Assembly: GCA_041394845.1 (NCBI GenBank)
Contig: JAWKHL010000001.1
Coordinates: 1,984,001 to 2,048,000, forward strand
DNA: 64,000 nucleotides
Direction: 5' to 3'
Source of the DNA: JAHCHG01 sp041394845
GTDB taxonomy: Bacteria > Acidobacteriota > Blastocatellia > Pyrinomonadales > Pyrinomonadaceae
The notes under the pieces were generated by a model, which saw only the letters and a list, made by a program, of their open reading frames with translations, ran no database searches and was not told the DNA's origin. The position numbers and the translations under genes are program-made. Each line of letters starts with the position of its first letter. The first letter of the stretch is position 1. This document shows positions 35,379-43,519 of the stretch, one piece after another.

Positions 35379-36353
35379 ATGAAAGCAGCATGGTATGAAA
35401 AACAGGGCGAAGCCCGAGAAGTTCTGGTGTTCGGTGAAATGGACGAGCCTTTTCCGGGCAAGGGAGAAGTTCGGCTGAAAATCGCCTTTTCAGGCGTAAA
35501 TCCCGGTGATGTCAAAAAACGTCGGGACTCCTTCGGAATCGGAATGCCGTATCCGCGCGTCATACCGCACAGCGACGGTGCCGGTGTAGTAGATATGGTT
35601 GGTGAACGGGTTTCTTCGAAGTGGCTGAAAAAACGCGTTTGGTGTCACGGAGCTCAATCCTACCGTCCTTTTGGAACAGCGGCTGAATTCACGGTCGTCC
35701 CCCTCGAAAAAATTGCTGAATTACCTGATTCGACTTCATTTGAAGCTGGTGCCACCCTTGGCATTCCCGGTCTTACTGCCCATCGTGCCGTCCATATAGC
35801 TGGCAAGATCAAAAATAAAACCGTCCTTGTTCAGGGCGGAGCGGGTGCCGTCGGAGCCTGTGCCGTGCAACTGGCCCATCGGGCGGGAGCAAGAGTTTTG
35901 GCGACCTGTCGTTCTGAAAACGACTTTGATAAAGCTTTTCGTGCCGGGGCCGACAAGGTTTTGCTTACCGGAAATGACCTGGCGGAAAACATTAAAATAA
36001 TGGCTCCCGAGGGAATCGATCACATTGTTGAAGTTGCTTTTGCCGCGAATATTAAAACAAATGTGGAAGTTTTAAATCAGGGCGGTTCCCTTGCCGCCTA
36101 CGCAACAAATTCCCCGGAACCGCAAATTCCTTTTTGGGAAATGGTTTTTAAGAATATTAATGTCTTTTTTGTTGGTAGCGATGATATTCCAGCGGATATG
36201 AAAGTTGAGGCTACGGAAGATATTAATCAGGCCCTTAAAAAAGGCTGGAAAGGGCTTGAGGTTTCAGAAATTATACCGCTGGAAAAAATTGCTGAAGCTC
36301 ACGAACTGGTCGAAACACCCAAAAAGTCCGGGCGGGTAATCGTAAAGATTTAG
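35379..36353 (+). CDS. MDR-superfamily NADPH:quinone reductase
   Basis: A 324-residue zinc-independent medium-chain dehydrogenase/reductase. The N-terminal GroES-like domain contains GKGEVRLKIAFSGVNPGDVKKR and lacks the Cys/His zinc ligands. The Rossmann part has VLVQGGAGAVGACAVQLAHRAGARVLATC (AxxGxxG NADPH loop). Such enzymes reduce quinones, alkenals or enones with NADPH and protect against electrophiles. The gene is divergent from a Crp/Fnr-type regulator, with a 227-base AT-rich intergenic region between, suggesting inducible control. It ends convergently toward the serine hydrolase. Confidence 0.92.
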   Translation: MKAAWYEKQGEAREVLVFGEMDEPFPGKGEVRLKIAFSGVNPGDVKKRRDSFGIGMPYPRVIPHSDGAGVVDMVGERVSSKWLKKRVWCHGAQSYRPFGTAAEFTVVPLEKIAELPDSTSFEAGATLGIPGLTAHRAVHIAGKIKNKTVLVQGGAGAVGACAVQLAHRAGARVLATCRSENDFDKAFRAGADKVLLTGNDLAENIKIMAPEGIDHIVEVAFAANIKTNVEVLNQGGSLAAYATNSPEPQIPFWEMVFKNINVFFVGSDDIPADMKVEATEDINQALKKGWKGLEVSEIIPLEKIAEAHELVETPKKSGRVIVKI

Positions 36354-36708
36354 TACTTGGTAAACTAAGTTGATTTAGCGGGTTGGAACCCGAAATCGAA
36401 TACCGAAAACGCTCGTTTTTTTACTTTCAAAACTCCAAGCATTTTCCCCCGGAAATTTGCCTTATTTGTTCCGAAAATCGTTTCAAAAGCGTGTTTTCAA
36501 CACACAATACGGCTCTTGTAATTTAAAAGTAAAACCGCTTCAATCTTGGATCAACTTTTCGTAAAAGAAAACTTTTTTTCGAACGCGAAGGGTTACCCAA
36601 ACTTTACTCCTGGAAAACCAGCCAAAATCTCCAATTCAAACCATCTCTTGAGCGTTTTTCGCGCCCTTTTGCGGGCAATAATTTTTGCCCTGGGCGAGTG
36701 AGTTCTGA
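36354..36708. other. 355-base gap between convergent genes
   Basis: No gene seen. A short hairpin lies at 36673-36690 near the end of the minus-strand serine hydrolase gene. Confidence 0.6.
36673..36690. terminator. hairpin between convergent genes
   Basis: GGGCAA and TTGCCC form a 6-bp stem around TAATTT. A weaker outer pairing (CGCCC with GGGCG) can extend it. It could end transcription of the serine hydrolase gene (minus) or the reductase gene (plus). It lacks a strong T-run. Confidence 0.4.
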
Positions 36709-38127
36709 TCATTCCATCCGTCGGCCAGTCCTCGTCTCTCCGAGGAAGGTCATTTCGACAGTTTCGACCGTTTCTTTTCCGTTGCGGACCGGCCGGACGA
36801 TAAAATCGACGAGCGGGGAACGAAGCGATCCGTCGGCGACTTCAAAGACTTCGGCGTCAGGAAAGGGCATTCCGACCGGCTGGAGGAAAAGGCGGTCTTC
36901 GAACTGATAGAATCTGATGCCGGTTTTTTCGTTGAACATATAACGGCCTTCGAGCGCCCGCCGGCTCCCGGCTGAGACGGTTTTGAAATCACGGCGCAGA
37001 GGCTCCGGCTCCTTTTCCGAAAGGGCCTTGACCCTGACCGGCCCGAGTTTACTTTTTCCCGAAACCCTTCCCTTTTTCGCGGCGAGTATCTTGTTCATCA
37101 ACTGATAAACTTGCTGATCGCCGACGCCGGGGCCGGAATCGGTGTCGGCCAGATGAACGATCAGCAGATCGAGATCGGGAATGAGAACCATGAATTGTCC
37201 GCCCGCGCCGCGGGCGGCCACCCGTCGATAAGCCTCGAAGGGCGGGTTTTCCTCTTCGGGTCGGGCGGGATATGTCCACCAGAGCCGCCCGTAACCGTTG
37301 CCCACGCCGCGATAATGTTCCTCTTCGAACTCGGTGATCGAAGAGGTGCTGCGTTTGATCCAGCCGGGGGAGACGATCTGTTTTCCGTTCCATTTTCCGC
37401 CATTGAGATAAAGTTGTCCGATCCGGGCCAGATCCCTCGCCGACATCCGGAAAGTGAGGGCCGGATGTCGGGATACGCGCGGTTCCAGCCACTCGAAAAC
37501 ATGTTCGGATCTGAAGTCCTCCATTCCCAGAGGAACGGCCAGACGCTCTTTAAAAGCCTCTTCCATCGATTGACCGGACAGACGACGAAAGGCCGGGCAA
37601 ACGACGTTAAAATCCCAGTTGTTGTAATACCATTTTGTTCCCGGCGCGGCCGAGAAACGTTCGGGCCTGCGCATCGCGTTGGAACGGGTTTCGTAGGCGG
37701 CCGGATGATAAACGCCCGATCGGGCCGTCAACAGATTTTCAAAAGTGGCCTTCTTTTCGCCGTCGCTGAGTGTTTCGAGATCATCGATCTTCAGTTCGCC
37801 GAGCGTCGTGTTGAGATCAAACGGTTTTTGCCGGTAAGCCGCGCCGATGGTCGCATCGTAGATGCTCTTTCGGATCGAGGCCGATTTGTACGGAAATTCG
37901 ATGTTTCCCCAGGCGGCGACGACATTTCCGCGATCGATTATCAAAACCGCCCCCGAACCGATCTCCGATGCGTAATTGCGGGCGTTCTCAAGTTCGGTTA
38001 CGGACCAGCCGGCCTTTTCCGGATCGGCGTATTGCCGCCACTGCTGAGCTTTGGCCGGGTCGGAAAAAGACAAAAAATAAATCGCCATTCCAATATAAAC
38101 CGCTCCGATCGCTGAAAATTTTCGCAC
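36709..38127 (-). CDS. secreted serine hydrolase, beta-lactamase class C fold
   Basis: A 472-residue exported protein with a signal peptide (1-27). The beta-lactamase/transpeptidase-like domain (about 35-360) has the nucleophile motif SIRK in YKSASIRKSIYDA and the second motif YNN in TKWYYNNWDFN. These are the SxxK and YxN of class C beta-lactamases and EstB-type esterases. A C-terminal extension (about 390-470; LEGRYMFNEKTGIRFYQFEDRLFLQPVGMPF) resembles the lipocalin-like domain of such hydrolases. Activity may be esterase, peptidase or beta-lactamase; the sequence does not decide. A fragment of a close paralogue lies at 33836-33956. Confidence 0.92.
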   Translation of the reverse strand: MRKFSAIGAVYIGMAIYFLSFSDPAKAQQWRQYADPEKAGWSVTELENARNYASEIGSGAVLIIDRGNVVAAWGNIEFPYKSASIRKSIYDATIGAAYRQKPFDLNTTLGELKIDDLETLSDGEKKATFENLLTARSGVYHPAAYETRSNAMRRPERFSAAPGTKWYYNNWDFNVVCPAFRRLSGQSMEEAFKERLAVPLGMEDFRSEHVFEWLEPRVSRHPALTFRMSARDLARIGQLYLNGGKWNGKQIVSPGWIKRSTSSITEFEEEHYRGVGNGYGRLWWTYPARPEEENPPFEAYRRVAARGAGGQFMVLIPDLDLLIVHLADTDSGPGVGDQQVYQLMNKILAAKKGRVSGKSKLGPVRVKALSEKEPEPLRRDFKTVSAGSRRALEGRYMFNEKTGIRFYQFEDRLFLQPVGMPFPDAEVFEVADGSLRSPLVDFIVRPVRNGKETVETVEMTFLGETRTGRRME

Positions 38128-38162
38128 TGTCTTTCACCTCCGATCTTTCAATTAGAGTAAAA

Positions 38163-38200
38163 CTTTTGATCTCAAATTTCGGATCTCAAATCTCAAAATT
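38163..38200. repeat. TCTCAAATTTCGGA-type heptamer block
   Basis: Degenerate heptamers (GATCTCAAATTTCGGATCTC, then AAATCTCAAAATTT) abut the 3' end of the TetR-type gene. They are of the same kind as 30273-30346. Confidence 0.65.
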
Positions 38201-38202
38201 TT

Positions 38203-38853
38203 TTACTGACGGTTCTCTGACCTGACGCCGAGAAACCCCATCGCCAAGCGTTTCAGCGAGTCTTTCAATTCCACGTCATCGATATCGAGCGTTCCGAAAT
38301 GCGGGCCGGGATAAAGATATGCTTCCCGCAGAATTGTGCCGACGAAGAAGATCACAAGCTGAACGCCCCGCTTCGGGTCGGGATGATCGAACTGGCCGAC
38401 AAACGGGTCGAACCGGGCGCCGATCTGATCGAACATCGCCCTTCTTTCATCCCGCATTTTCGCCGTGACGACCCCGGGTTTTTGCCGCGAAAGGATTCCC
38501 ATTGCCTGCAAAAGCCAACGATTCTCCTTGTAATTGGCGATCAGTCCGTCGATCTCACGATCCATAAAATCCTCCAGGCTTTCTTCATCAAAGGATTCTC
38601 CGGCATTCCCGCTCCCGAACCTTTCTTTTAGTTTTTCGTCGTGGCGTTCGTACAAAGCCACCAGCAGATCATCCTTGCTTTTAAAACGGCCGTAGATGGC
38701 TCCGTTGGAAACTCCGGCTTCCAGCATTATGTCGACGGTCGAGATCTCATCCCACGGACGATCCCGCAAGAGGCGTTCGGCCGCATCGAGCAAGGCGTTG
38801 TGGGTTTTTACGCTTCGCTTTTGCCGGGGAAGAATTTTTGCGCTCTTTGACAT
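38203..38853 (-). CDS. TetR/AcrR family transcriptional regulator
   Basis: About 216 residues from the chosen start. The N-terminal DNA-binding domain reads THNALLDAAERLLRDRPWDEISTVDIMLEAGVSNGAIYGRFKSKDDLLVALYERH, a canonical TetR helix-turn-helix (VSNGAIYGRFKSKDDLL). The C-terminal ligand-binding helices are not family-specific. I start at ATG 38851-38853 (MSKSAKI); the longer frame to 38898 would give an unlikely hydrophobic leader and would cover the palindrome at 38876-38890. It is upstream of and co-directional with the serine hydrolase gene, which it may control together with itself. Confidence 0.92.
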   Translation of the reverse strand: MSKSAKILPRQKRSVKTHNALLDAAERLLRDRPWDEISTVDIMLEAGVSNGAIYGRFKSKDDLLVALYERHDEKLKERFGSGNAGESFDEESLEDFMDREIDGLIANYKENRWLLQAMGILSRQKPGVVTAKMRDERRAMFDQIGARFDPFVGQFDHPDPKRGVQLVIFFVGTILREAYLYPGPHFGTLDIDDVELKDSLKRLAMGFLGVRSENRQ

Positions 38854-38875
38854 ATTTAACAATTTCAGCCAAAAC

Positions 38876-38890
38876 AAGAGTAACACTCTT
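38876..38890. promoter_or_regulatory. candidate TetR operator
   Basis: A perfect inverted repeat AAGAGT-AAC-ACTCTT lies 22 bases before the proposed start of the TetR-type gene. Size and position fit an autoregulatory operator. This is inference from symmetry and place only. Confidence 0.5.
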
Positions 38891-39101
38891 ATTCGCATTT
38901 GTAAAACCTGATCCTCGAAACGACCGATCAGGCTTAGTTTGTTTCGGAAAATTGACGGGAAGAAAATCCCGGTTTTAATGAAAATTTTGCGAGGACGGGC
39001 GGGGGGTTTTTTGTATCGGCCCGTTTATCCGTTTTTGAAAAAAATCATCAGGGCCGTTTGGAAAACTCTCCATCCTTTTATTGAGCCGAGAGATTTCGGG
39101 T

Positions 39102-39278
39102 CTATCGAAGAAAACCGCCGCGCAGAATCGCCGAAAGCCCCTCGGAATAAAGGATCGTCGTATAGACCAGCCAGAGCAATCCACCGACCGAAGCCAAAAC
39201 CAACAGGTTCAATAGCGCCATCGGCAAAGCCCAGATCAAACCCGCATCCCTTTTCCTGTTTTCAGAATCGTTTTTCAT
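39102..39278 (-). CDS. small membrane protein, unrecognised
   Basis: A 58-residue protein: a charged N-terminus (MKNDSENRKRD), then a hydrophobic stretch long enough for one or two helices (GLIWALPMALLNLLVLASVGGLLWLVYTT, in two halves) and a short basic C-terminus. GGAGG lies 11 bases before the ATG at 39276-39278, which supports expression. It is divergent from the sigma-kinase cassette. No family recognised. Confidence 0.6.
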   Translation of the reverse strand: MKNDSENRKRDAGLIWALPMALLNLLVLASVGGLLWLVYTTILYSEGLSAILRGGFLR

Positions 39279-39323
39279 TTTTTTCTTTTCCTCCAAATTC
39301 TTTTTTCTCGGTTACACTTAAAA

Positions 39324-39354
39324 AAGCGACACGCCCCGAAAAATCCGCTCATTT
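39324..39354 (+). promoter_or_regulatory. conserved upstream element of the sigma-kinase cassette
   Basis: A 31-base element starting AAGCGAC and ending AAAATCCGCTCATTT recurs at 22270-22300 (24 of 31 identical, with the last 15 exact) in front of the relic cassette. The two conserved blocks, AAGCGAC and CCGCTC, are about 15 bases apart, the sort of spacing expected for an ECF sigma promoter. It could be an autoregulated promoter (inference). Confidence 0.45.
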
Positions 39355-39399
39355 AAATTTCGGATCTTTTTTTCGGGATCGCTTCCTCCCGTTTTTTTG

Positions 39400-39428
39400 T
39401 TGACTTGGAAAAATTTCGAGAATATCCT
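39400..39428 (+). promoter_or_regulatory. candidate housekeeping promoter of the sigma-K5 cassette
   Basis: TTGACT (39400-39405) and TATCCT (39423-39428) are separated by 17 bases, a good fit to a primary-sigma promoter. Transcription would begin near 39435, only about a dozen bases before the ATG at 39447. This favours that start over the upstream TTG at 39405. Confidence 0.55.
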
Positions 39429-39446
39429 TTTACCGAAAAACAGCTC

Positions 39447-40022
39447 ATGGAAAACGAAAAAAAAGACGCCCGGCAGATCACCGCCCTGCTGCACGAATGG
39501 AAAAAAGGAAAGAAAGATGCCTTTGATCAGCTTTTCCCGTTCGTTTATCACGAACTGAGAAGAAGAGCATCGGCCTATCTGCGAAATGAACGCCGGGGAC
39601 ATACTTTACAAACCACGGCGCTGGTCAACGAGGCTTATCTGAAACTGGTCGATAAGGACGAGATCGAATGGGAGGACCGCAATCATTTTTTCGCCATCGC
39701 CGCTCAGGCGATGCGCCGGATCCTGGTCGATCACGCCCGCACCAAAAAACGGAAAAAACGTGGCGGCGAAAACGAAGATCTGCCGCTCGAAGAGGCCCGT
39801 TTCGTTTCCGCCACGGAAAAATCGGTCGATCTCGTGGCCCTTGACGACGCGCTCAATGAACTGGCTCAATTCGACCGGCGTCAGGCCCAGGTCGTCGAAT
39901 TGAAATATTTCGGCGGGATGACGGTCGACGAAACGGCCGAGGTTCTCGGCATCTCCAATGTTACCGTCCGGCGCGACTGGAACATGGCCAAAGCCTGGCT
40001 CCACGGCCGGTTGAAGGGTTAA
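39447..40022 (+). CDS. ECF-type sigma factor (Sigma70_ECF family), partner of K5
   Basis: A 191-residue sigma factor closely related to the one at 25613. Region 2 has PFVYHELRRRASAYLRNERR and LQTTALVNEAYLKLVDK (Thr56-Thr57), then HFFAIAAQAMRRILVDHAR. Region 4 is MTVDETAEVLGISNVTVRRDW followed by NMAKAWLHGRL. No anti-sigma gene is near; the kinase follows 97 bases downstream. The Thr pair in region 2 replaces the acidic motif of classical ECF sigmas, so activation by the linked kinase is the likely mode (inference from EcfK-PknS and EcfP-PknT systems). A linker between regions 2 and 4 is rich in Lys/Arg/Glu. Confidence 0.93.
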   Translation: MENEKKDARQITALLHEWKKGKKDAFDQLFPFVYHELRRRASAYLRNERRGHTLQTTALVNEAYLKLVDKDEIEWEDRNHFFAIAAQAMRRILVDHARTKKRKKRGGENEDLPLEEARFVSATEKSVDLVALDDALNELAQFDRRQAQVVELKYFGGMTVDETAEVLGISNVTVRRDWNMAKAWLHGRLKG

Positions 40023-40119
40023 AACCGAAGGCATTCTTTTTTCCTTCGAAACGTTTATTAAGATAATTGACCGACCGGTTTTGCCCCCTCAAAAGCGTTC
40101 GCCTCCGACACTTTTCCCT

Positions 40120-43100
40120 ATGTCCGACGATTGGCAGAAAATAAAACCGATATTCGATGCCGCCACCGAAATTCCCGCCGACCGGCGCCGGGAATTTCTG
40201 GAACGGGCCTGCGCCGACGATCCGTCTCTGCGCAGTGAAGTGGAAAAACTTCTGGCCTCTTTTGAAAAGGCCGAAGATTTTCTTGAAAACCCGGCCGTCG
40301 GCGAGGTGGCCAGCCTGATCATCCAACCCGTTAGAGCGGCTGAAAAGGATCAAAAGTTCGGTTTTTATCAGATAGTTTCACCGATCGGGCGGGGCGGGAT
40401 GGGCGAGGTTTATCTGGCCCGGGATTTAAGGTTGAGGCGTCCGGTGGCCTTAAAGTTTCTTCCGGCCGAACTGGTCACAGATCCGACGCGCCTCGGTCGT
40501 TTTCAGCGCGAGGCCCGAACCGCTTCGGCCCTCAATCACCCGAACGTCATAACCATTTACGAGATCGGTCAGTTCGAGGACCGCCATTTTATCGCCGCCG
40601 AATTCGTCGAGGGCCGAACCCTGCGGGAGAGAATATCCGCCGGGGATTTGAAAATGCCCGAGATTCTGGACATCGCCACACAGATTGCGACCGGTCTGGC
40701 GGCCGCCCACCGAGCCGGAATCGTCCATCGCGACATCAAACCGGAAAATATCATGATCCGTCCTGACCGCCTGGTCAAAATCCTCGATTTCGGTCTGGCC
40801 AAACCGACCGAAAAGGACGCCAGTGCCGATTCCCAGTCCCTCCGGCACACATTGACCAATCCGGGAAGCGTCATCGGAACGGTCAATTATATGTCTCCCG
40901 AACAAGCGGGAGGAGAGAACATCGATCTTCAAACCGATCTCTGGAGTTTGGGGGTCTGTCTCTTCGAAATGATCTCGGGCCGAATTCCTTTTTCGGGAAA
41001 AACCATCAACCACACGCTGGTGGCAATTATGGAAAAAGAACCGCTTCCACTTGAAATGAGCGGCTCACCGGCCCTTCAGGAAATGGAAGCGGTCATCTCC
41101 AAACTGCTTGCCAAACCGACCGAAAATCGTTACCAAACCGCCGGAGAACTGTTGGCCGATCTGCGGCGGATCGAAAAACGCCTCCCTCACGAGGCCGACG
41201 ATGTGGAAACCGTTATCATCGCCAAACCGCAATCGACCGGGGAGAACGTTCTTTTGCCGACCGGTCCGACCGCCGAAACGCCCGAAGTGCCGCACAATCT
41301 GCAACCCTCCCAGACTCCCCTGATCGGTCGTGAAAAGGAGATCGTCCGGATCGCCCAATTGATCCGCGAATCGAGACTGGTGACCCTCAAAGGGATCGGC
41401 GGAACCGGAAAAACCCGTCTCGCACGGGAAACGGCCCGCCGGATGCTGGGAGACTTTCCCGACGGCGTTTTTTTCATTCCTCTGGCCGACATAAAAAATC
41501 CGGAACTGGTGGTTCTGGAGATCGCCCGTCCTTTCAAACTTCCGGAAACCGGTGCGGAAGCCCTGGCAAAGACTCTCCGGGAGTTTTTTCAAAACAAAAA
41601 ACTCCTGCTCGTGATCGACAATTTCGAACAGGTGGCCGGGGCCGCCCCGGTTCTTTCCGATCTGCTCTCGCGAGCGCCGGAACTGAAGATTCTGGTTACC
41701 AGCCGCCTTTTGCTCAAACTTGAACGTGAACGCGATTTCTCCGTCCCCCCGCTCGAACTTCCCGATCCGCAAGGAAGCCAGTCACCGGAAGAACTTCTCG
41801 AATATGCTTCGATCAGACTCTTTACGGAAAGAGCCCGCGCCGTCCGGGGAGATTTTCGACTGAACGGGGAAAACGCCCACCGGGTCGCCGAGATCTGCTC
41901 CGATCTGGAAGGGTTGCCGTTGGCCATCGAACTGGCCGCCGCGCGCATCAGAATCCTCTCTCCCGAACAGATCGCCCGCCGTCTTGAGAACCGTCTGAAA
42001 ATTCTGACCGGAGGCGGACGTGACCGTCCCGCCCGCCAGCAAACCATGCGGGGCGCTTTGGAATGGAGTTATGACCTTCTCGACGAGGCCGAAAAAAACC
42101 TTTTCCGCCGCCTGTCCGTATTCGCCGGCGGTTTCGACCTGGAGGCCGCCGAAACCGTCTGTGCATCCGGAAAAAGCCCGAAAGATCAACTTTCCGAAAC
42201 CGATATTCTCGACGCCTTCACATCGCTTCTGGAAAACAGTCTGATCGCTCCGACCGAATTCGCCGGCGAAGAACCCCGTTTTCGCCTGCTCGAAGTGGTC
42301 CGCGAATTCGCACTGGAATTGTTGGCAGAGAGCGGAGATTCCGAAGAAATCCGGAAAGGCCACGCCGCCTTTTTTCTGTCACTGGCCGAAACGGCCGAAC
42401 CCGAAATACTGGGTCCGAAAGGCCGCGAGTGGCTCGACCGGCTGGAAGAAGAGTATGAGAACATCCGCGCCGTCATGAGTTGGGCTGACCGCTTTGACCG
42501 CGACACGCTGGTAAGAATGGCGGCCGCCACACGGGATTTCTGGACCATCCGCAACCATTTGACCGAGGGACATGATTGGATGGAAAAAGCCCTTCAAACG
42601 GCTTCGGAAGACTCTCCCGAAATCCTTTACAAAATCTCCGTCGGACTGGGACATACGGCCAAGCATCAGGGCGATTTCGACGCCGCCCGGCGGGCGCTTC
42701 AAAAAGCTTTGGAGGTCAGCCGGAAGATCGGTCACCAAAAACAGATCGCCGTTTCCTACCGGGGACTGTCGATGACGGCCAAAGGGCAGGGCGATTACGC
42801 CGGTGCGCGGGATTACGCCGAAAAGGCTCTTGAGATCAGCCGCCAAATGAACGATCCTCTCGGCATCGCCATTTCGGTCAACACGCTCGGAGATCTGGCC
42901 CGCATCGAGGGCGATTTTTCCAAAGCCCGCCCGTTTCACGAAGAGGCTCTCCGGATCTGCCGGGAATTGAACAACAAACAAGGGGTCAATTGCAGTTTGA
43001 ACAATCTCGGCGCGGTCGCATTCGCCGAGGGCGATTTCGCCCGCGCCGGAGAATTTTACTCCCAAGCATTGAAAGCGGGGCGCGAGTCGGGCGAAAAATC

Positions 43101-43416
43101 TACCCTTTCCTACTCGCTCGACGGTCTGGCCGCTCTGGCCTTGCAGGGCGGAGATCCCCGAAGGGCCGCGCGTTTGGCCGGGGCCGCCGAACATTTGCGG
43201 AAATCGCTCGGGTTTAAGATGGAAAAAGCCGAACAGATTTTCCGGGAAAACTATCTCGAAAGGTTGAGCAGTGAACTCGATGAAGCGACCTTGGGAAAAT
43301 GGCTGGAGCGCGGGGAAAACTTGAAAACCGGAGAAATTTTCGCCCTCGCGCTTGAAGACCGGAATTCTCCGCTCCTTTCGGAAGAATCCGGTTCTTCGGC
43401 CGCCCCGCCCGATTAG
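40120..43416 (+). CDS. kinase-STAND fusion K5: Ser/Thr kinase, NTPase and TPR
   Basis: A 1098-residue protein with no membrane helix. The shared N-terminal domain (1-65) is followed by a kinase domain at about 82-350 (RGGMGEVY, Lys112, HRD 203-205, DFG 223-225, YMSPEQ). A STAND/NB-ARC-like ATPase follows at about 398-680, with Walker A GIGGTGKT at 425-432, Walker B LLLVIDNFEQ near 500, and GLPLAIELAAARIRILSPEQI as in AfsR/LuxR-type predicted ATPases. A winged-helix-like linker leads to TPR repeats at about 800-1040 (QGDFDAARRALQKALEVSRKIG and similar). It is a cytoplasmic receptor type: the TPRs could bind a ligand and the ATPase could oligomerise to switch on the kinase. I use ATG 40120; a TTG at 40081 is less likely. 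Confidence 0.93.
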   Translation: MSDDWQKIKPIFDAATEIPADRRREFLERACADDPSLRSEVEKLLASFEKAEDFLENPAVGEVASLIIQPVRAAEKDQKFGFYQIVSPIGRGGMGEVYLARDLRLRRPVALKFLPAELVTDPTRLGRFQREARTASALNHPNVITIYEIGQFEDRHFIAAEFVEGRTLRERISAGDLKMPEILDIATQIATGLAAAHRAGIVHRDIKPENIMIRPDRLVKILDFGLAKPTEKDASADSQSLRHTLTNPGSVIGTVNYMSPEQAGGENIDLQTDLWSLGVCLFEMISGRIPFSGKTINHTLVAIMEKEPLPLEMSGSPALQEMEAVISKLLAKPTENRYQTAGELLADLRRIEKRLPHEADDVETVIIAKPQSTGENVLLPTGPTAETPEVPHNLQPSQTPLIGREKEIVRIAQLIRESRLVTLKGIGGTGKTRLARETARRMLGDFPDGVFFIPLADIKNPELVVLEIARPFKLPETGAEALAKTLREFFQNKKLLLVIDNFEQVAGAAPVLSDLLSRAPELKILVTSRLLLKLERERDFSVPPLELPDPQGSQSPEELLEYASIRLFTERARAVRGDFRLNGENAHRVAEICSDLEGLPLAIELAAARIRILSPEQIARRLENRLKILTGGGRDRPARQQTMRGALEWSYDLLDEAEKNLFRRLSVFAGGFDLEAAETVCASGKSPKDQLSETDILDAFTSLLENSLIAPTEFAGEEPRFRLLEVVREFALELLAESGDSEEIRKGHAAFFLSLAETAEPEILGPKGREWLDRLEEEYENIRAVMSWADRFDRDTLVRMAAATRDFWTIRNHLTEGHDWMEKALQTASEDSPEILYKISVGLGHTAKHQGDFDAARRALQKALEVSRKIGHQKQIAVSYRGLSMTAKGQGDYAGARDYAEKALEISRQMNDPLGIAISVNTLGDLARIEGDFSKARPFHEEALRICRELNNKQGVNCSLNNLGAVAFAEGDFARAGEFYSQALKAGRESGEKSTLSYSLDGLAALALQGGDPRRAARLAGAAEHLRKSLGFKMEKAEQIFRENYLERLSSELDEATLGKWLERGENLKTGEIFALALEDRNSPLLSEESGSSAAPPD

Positions 43417-43519
43417 AGACTCGATTTCCGTCAAAGCCCCAATTTCCCTCCATTGATTTTCCGGACATTTGCTGTAACATTAGAGACGTTTAAAAAAATT
43501 TCTTCAGGGAGGCCATTTT

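Noticed and set aside
38939..39403. A 154-codon plus-strand frame upstream of the sigma factor
   Set aside because: Rich in Arg, Pro, Ser and Phe with no pattern; it is antisense to the small membrane protein, which has a good ribosome binding site.
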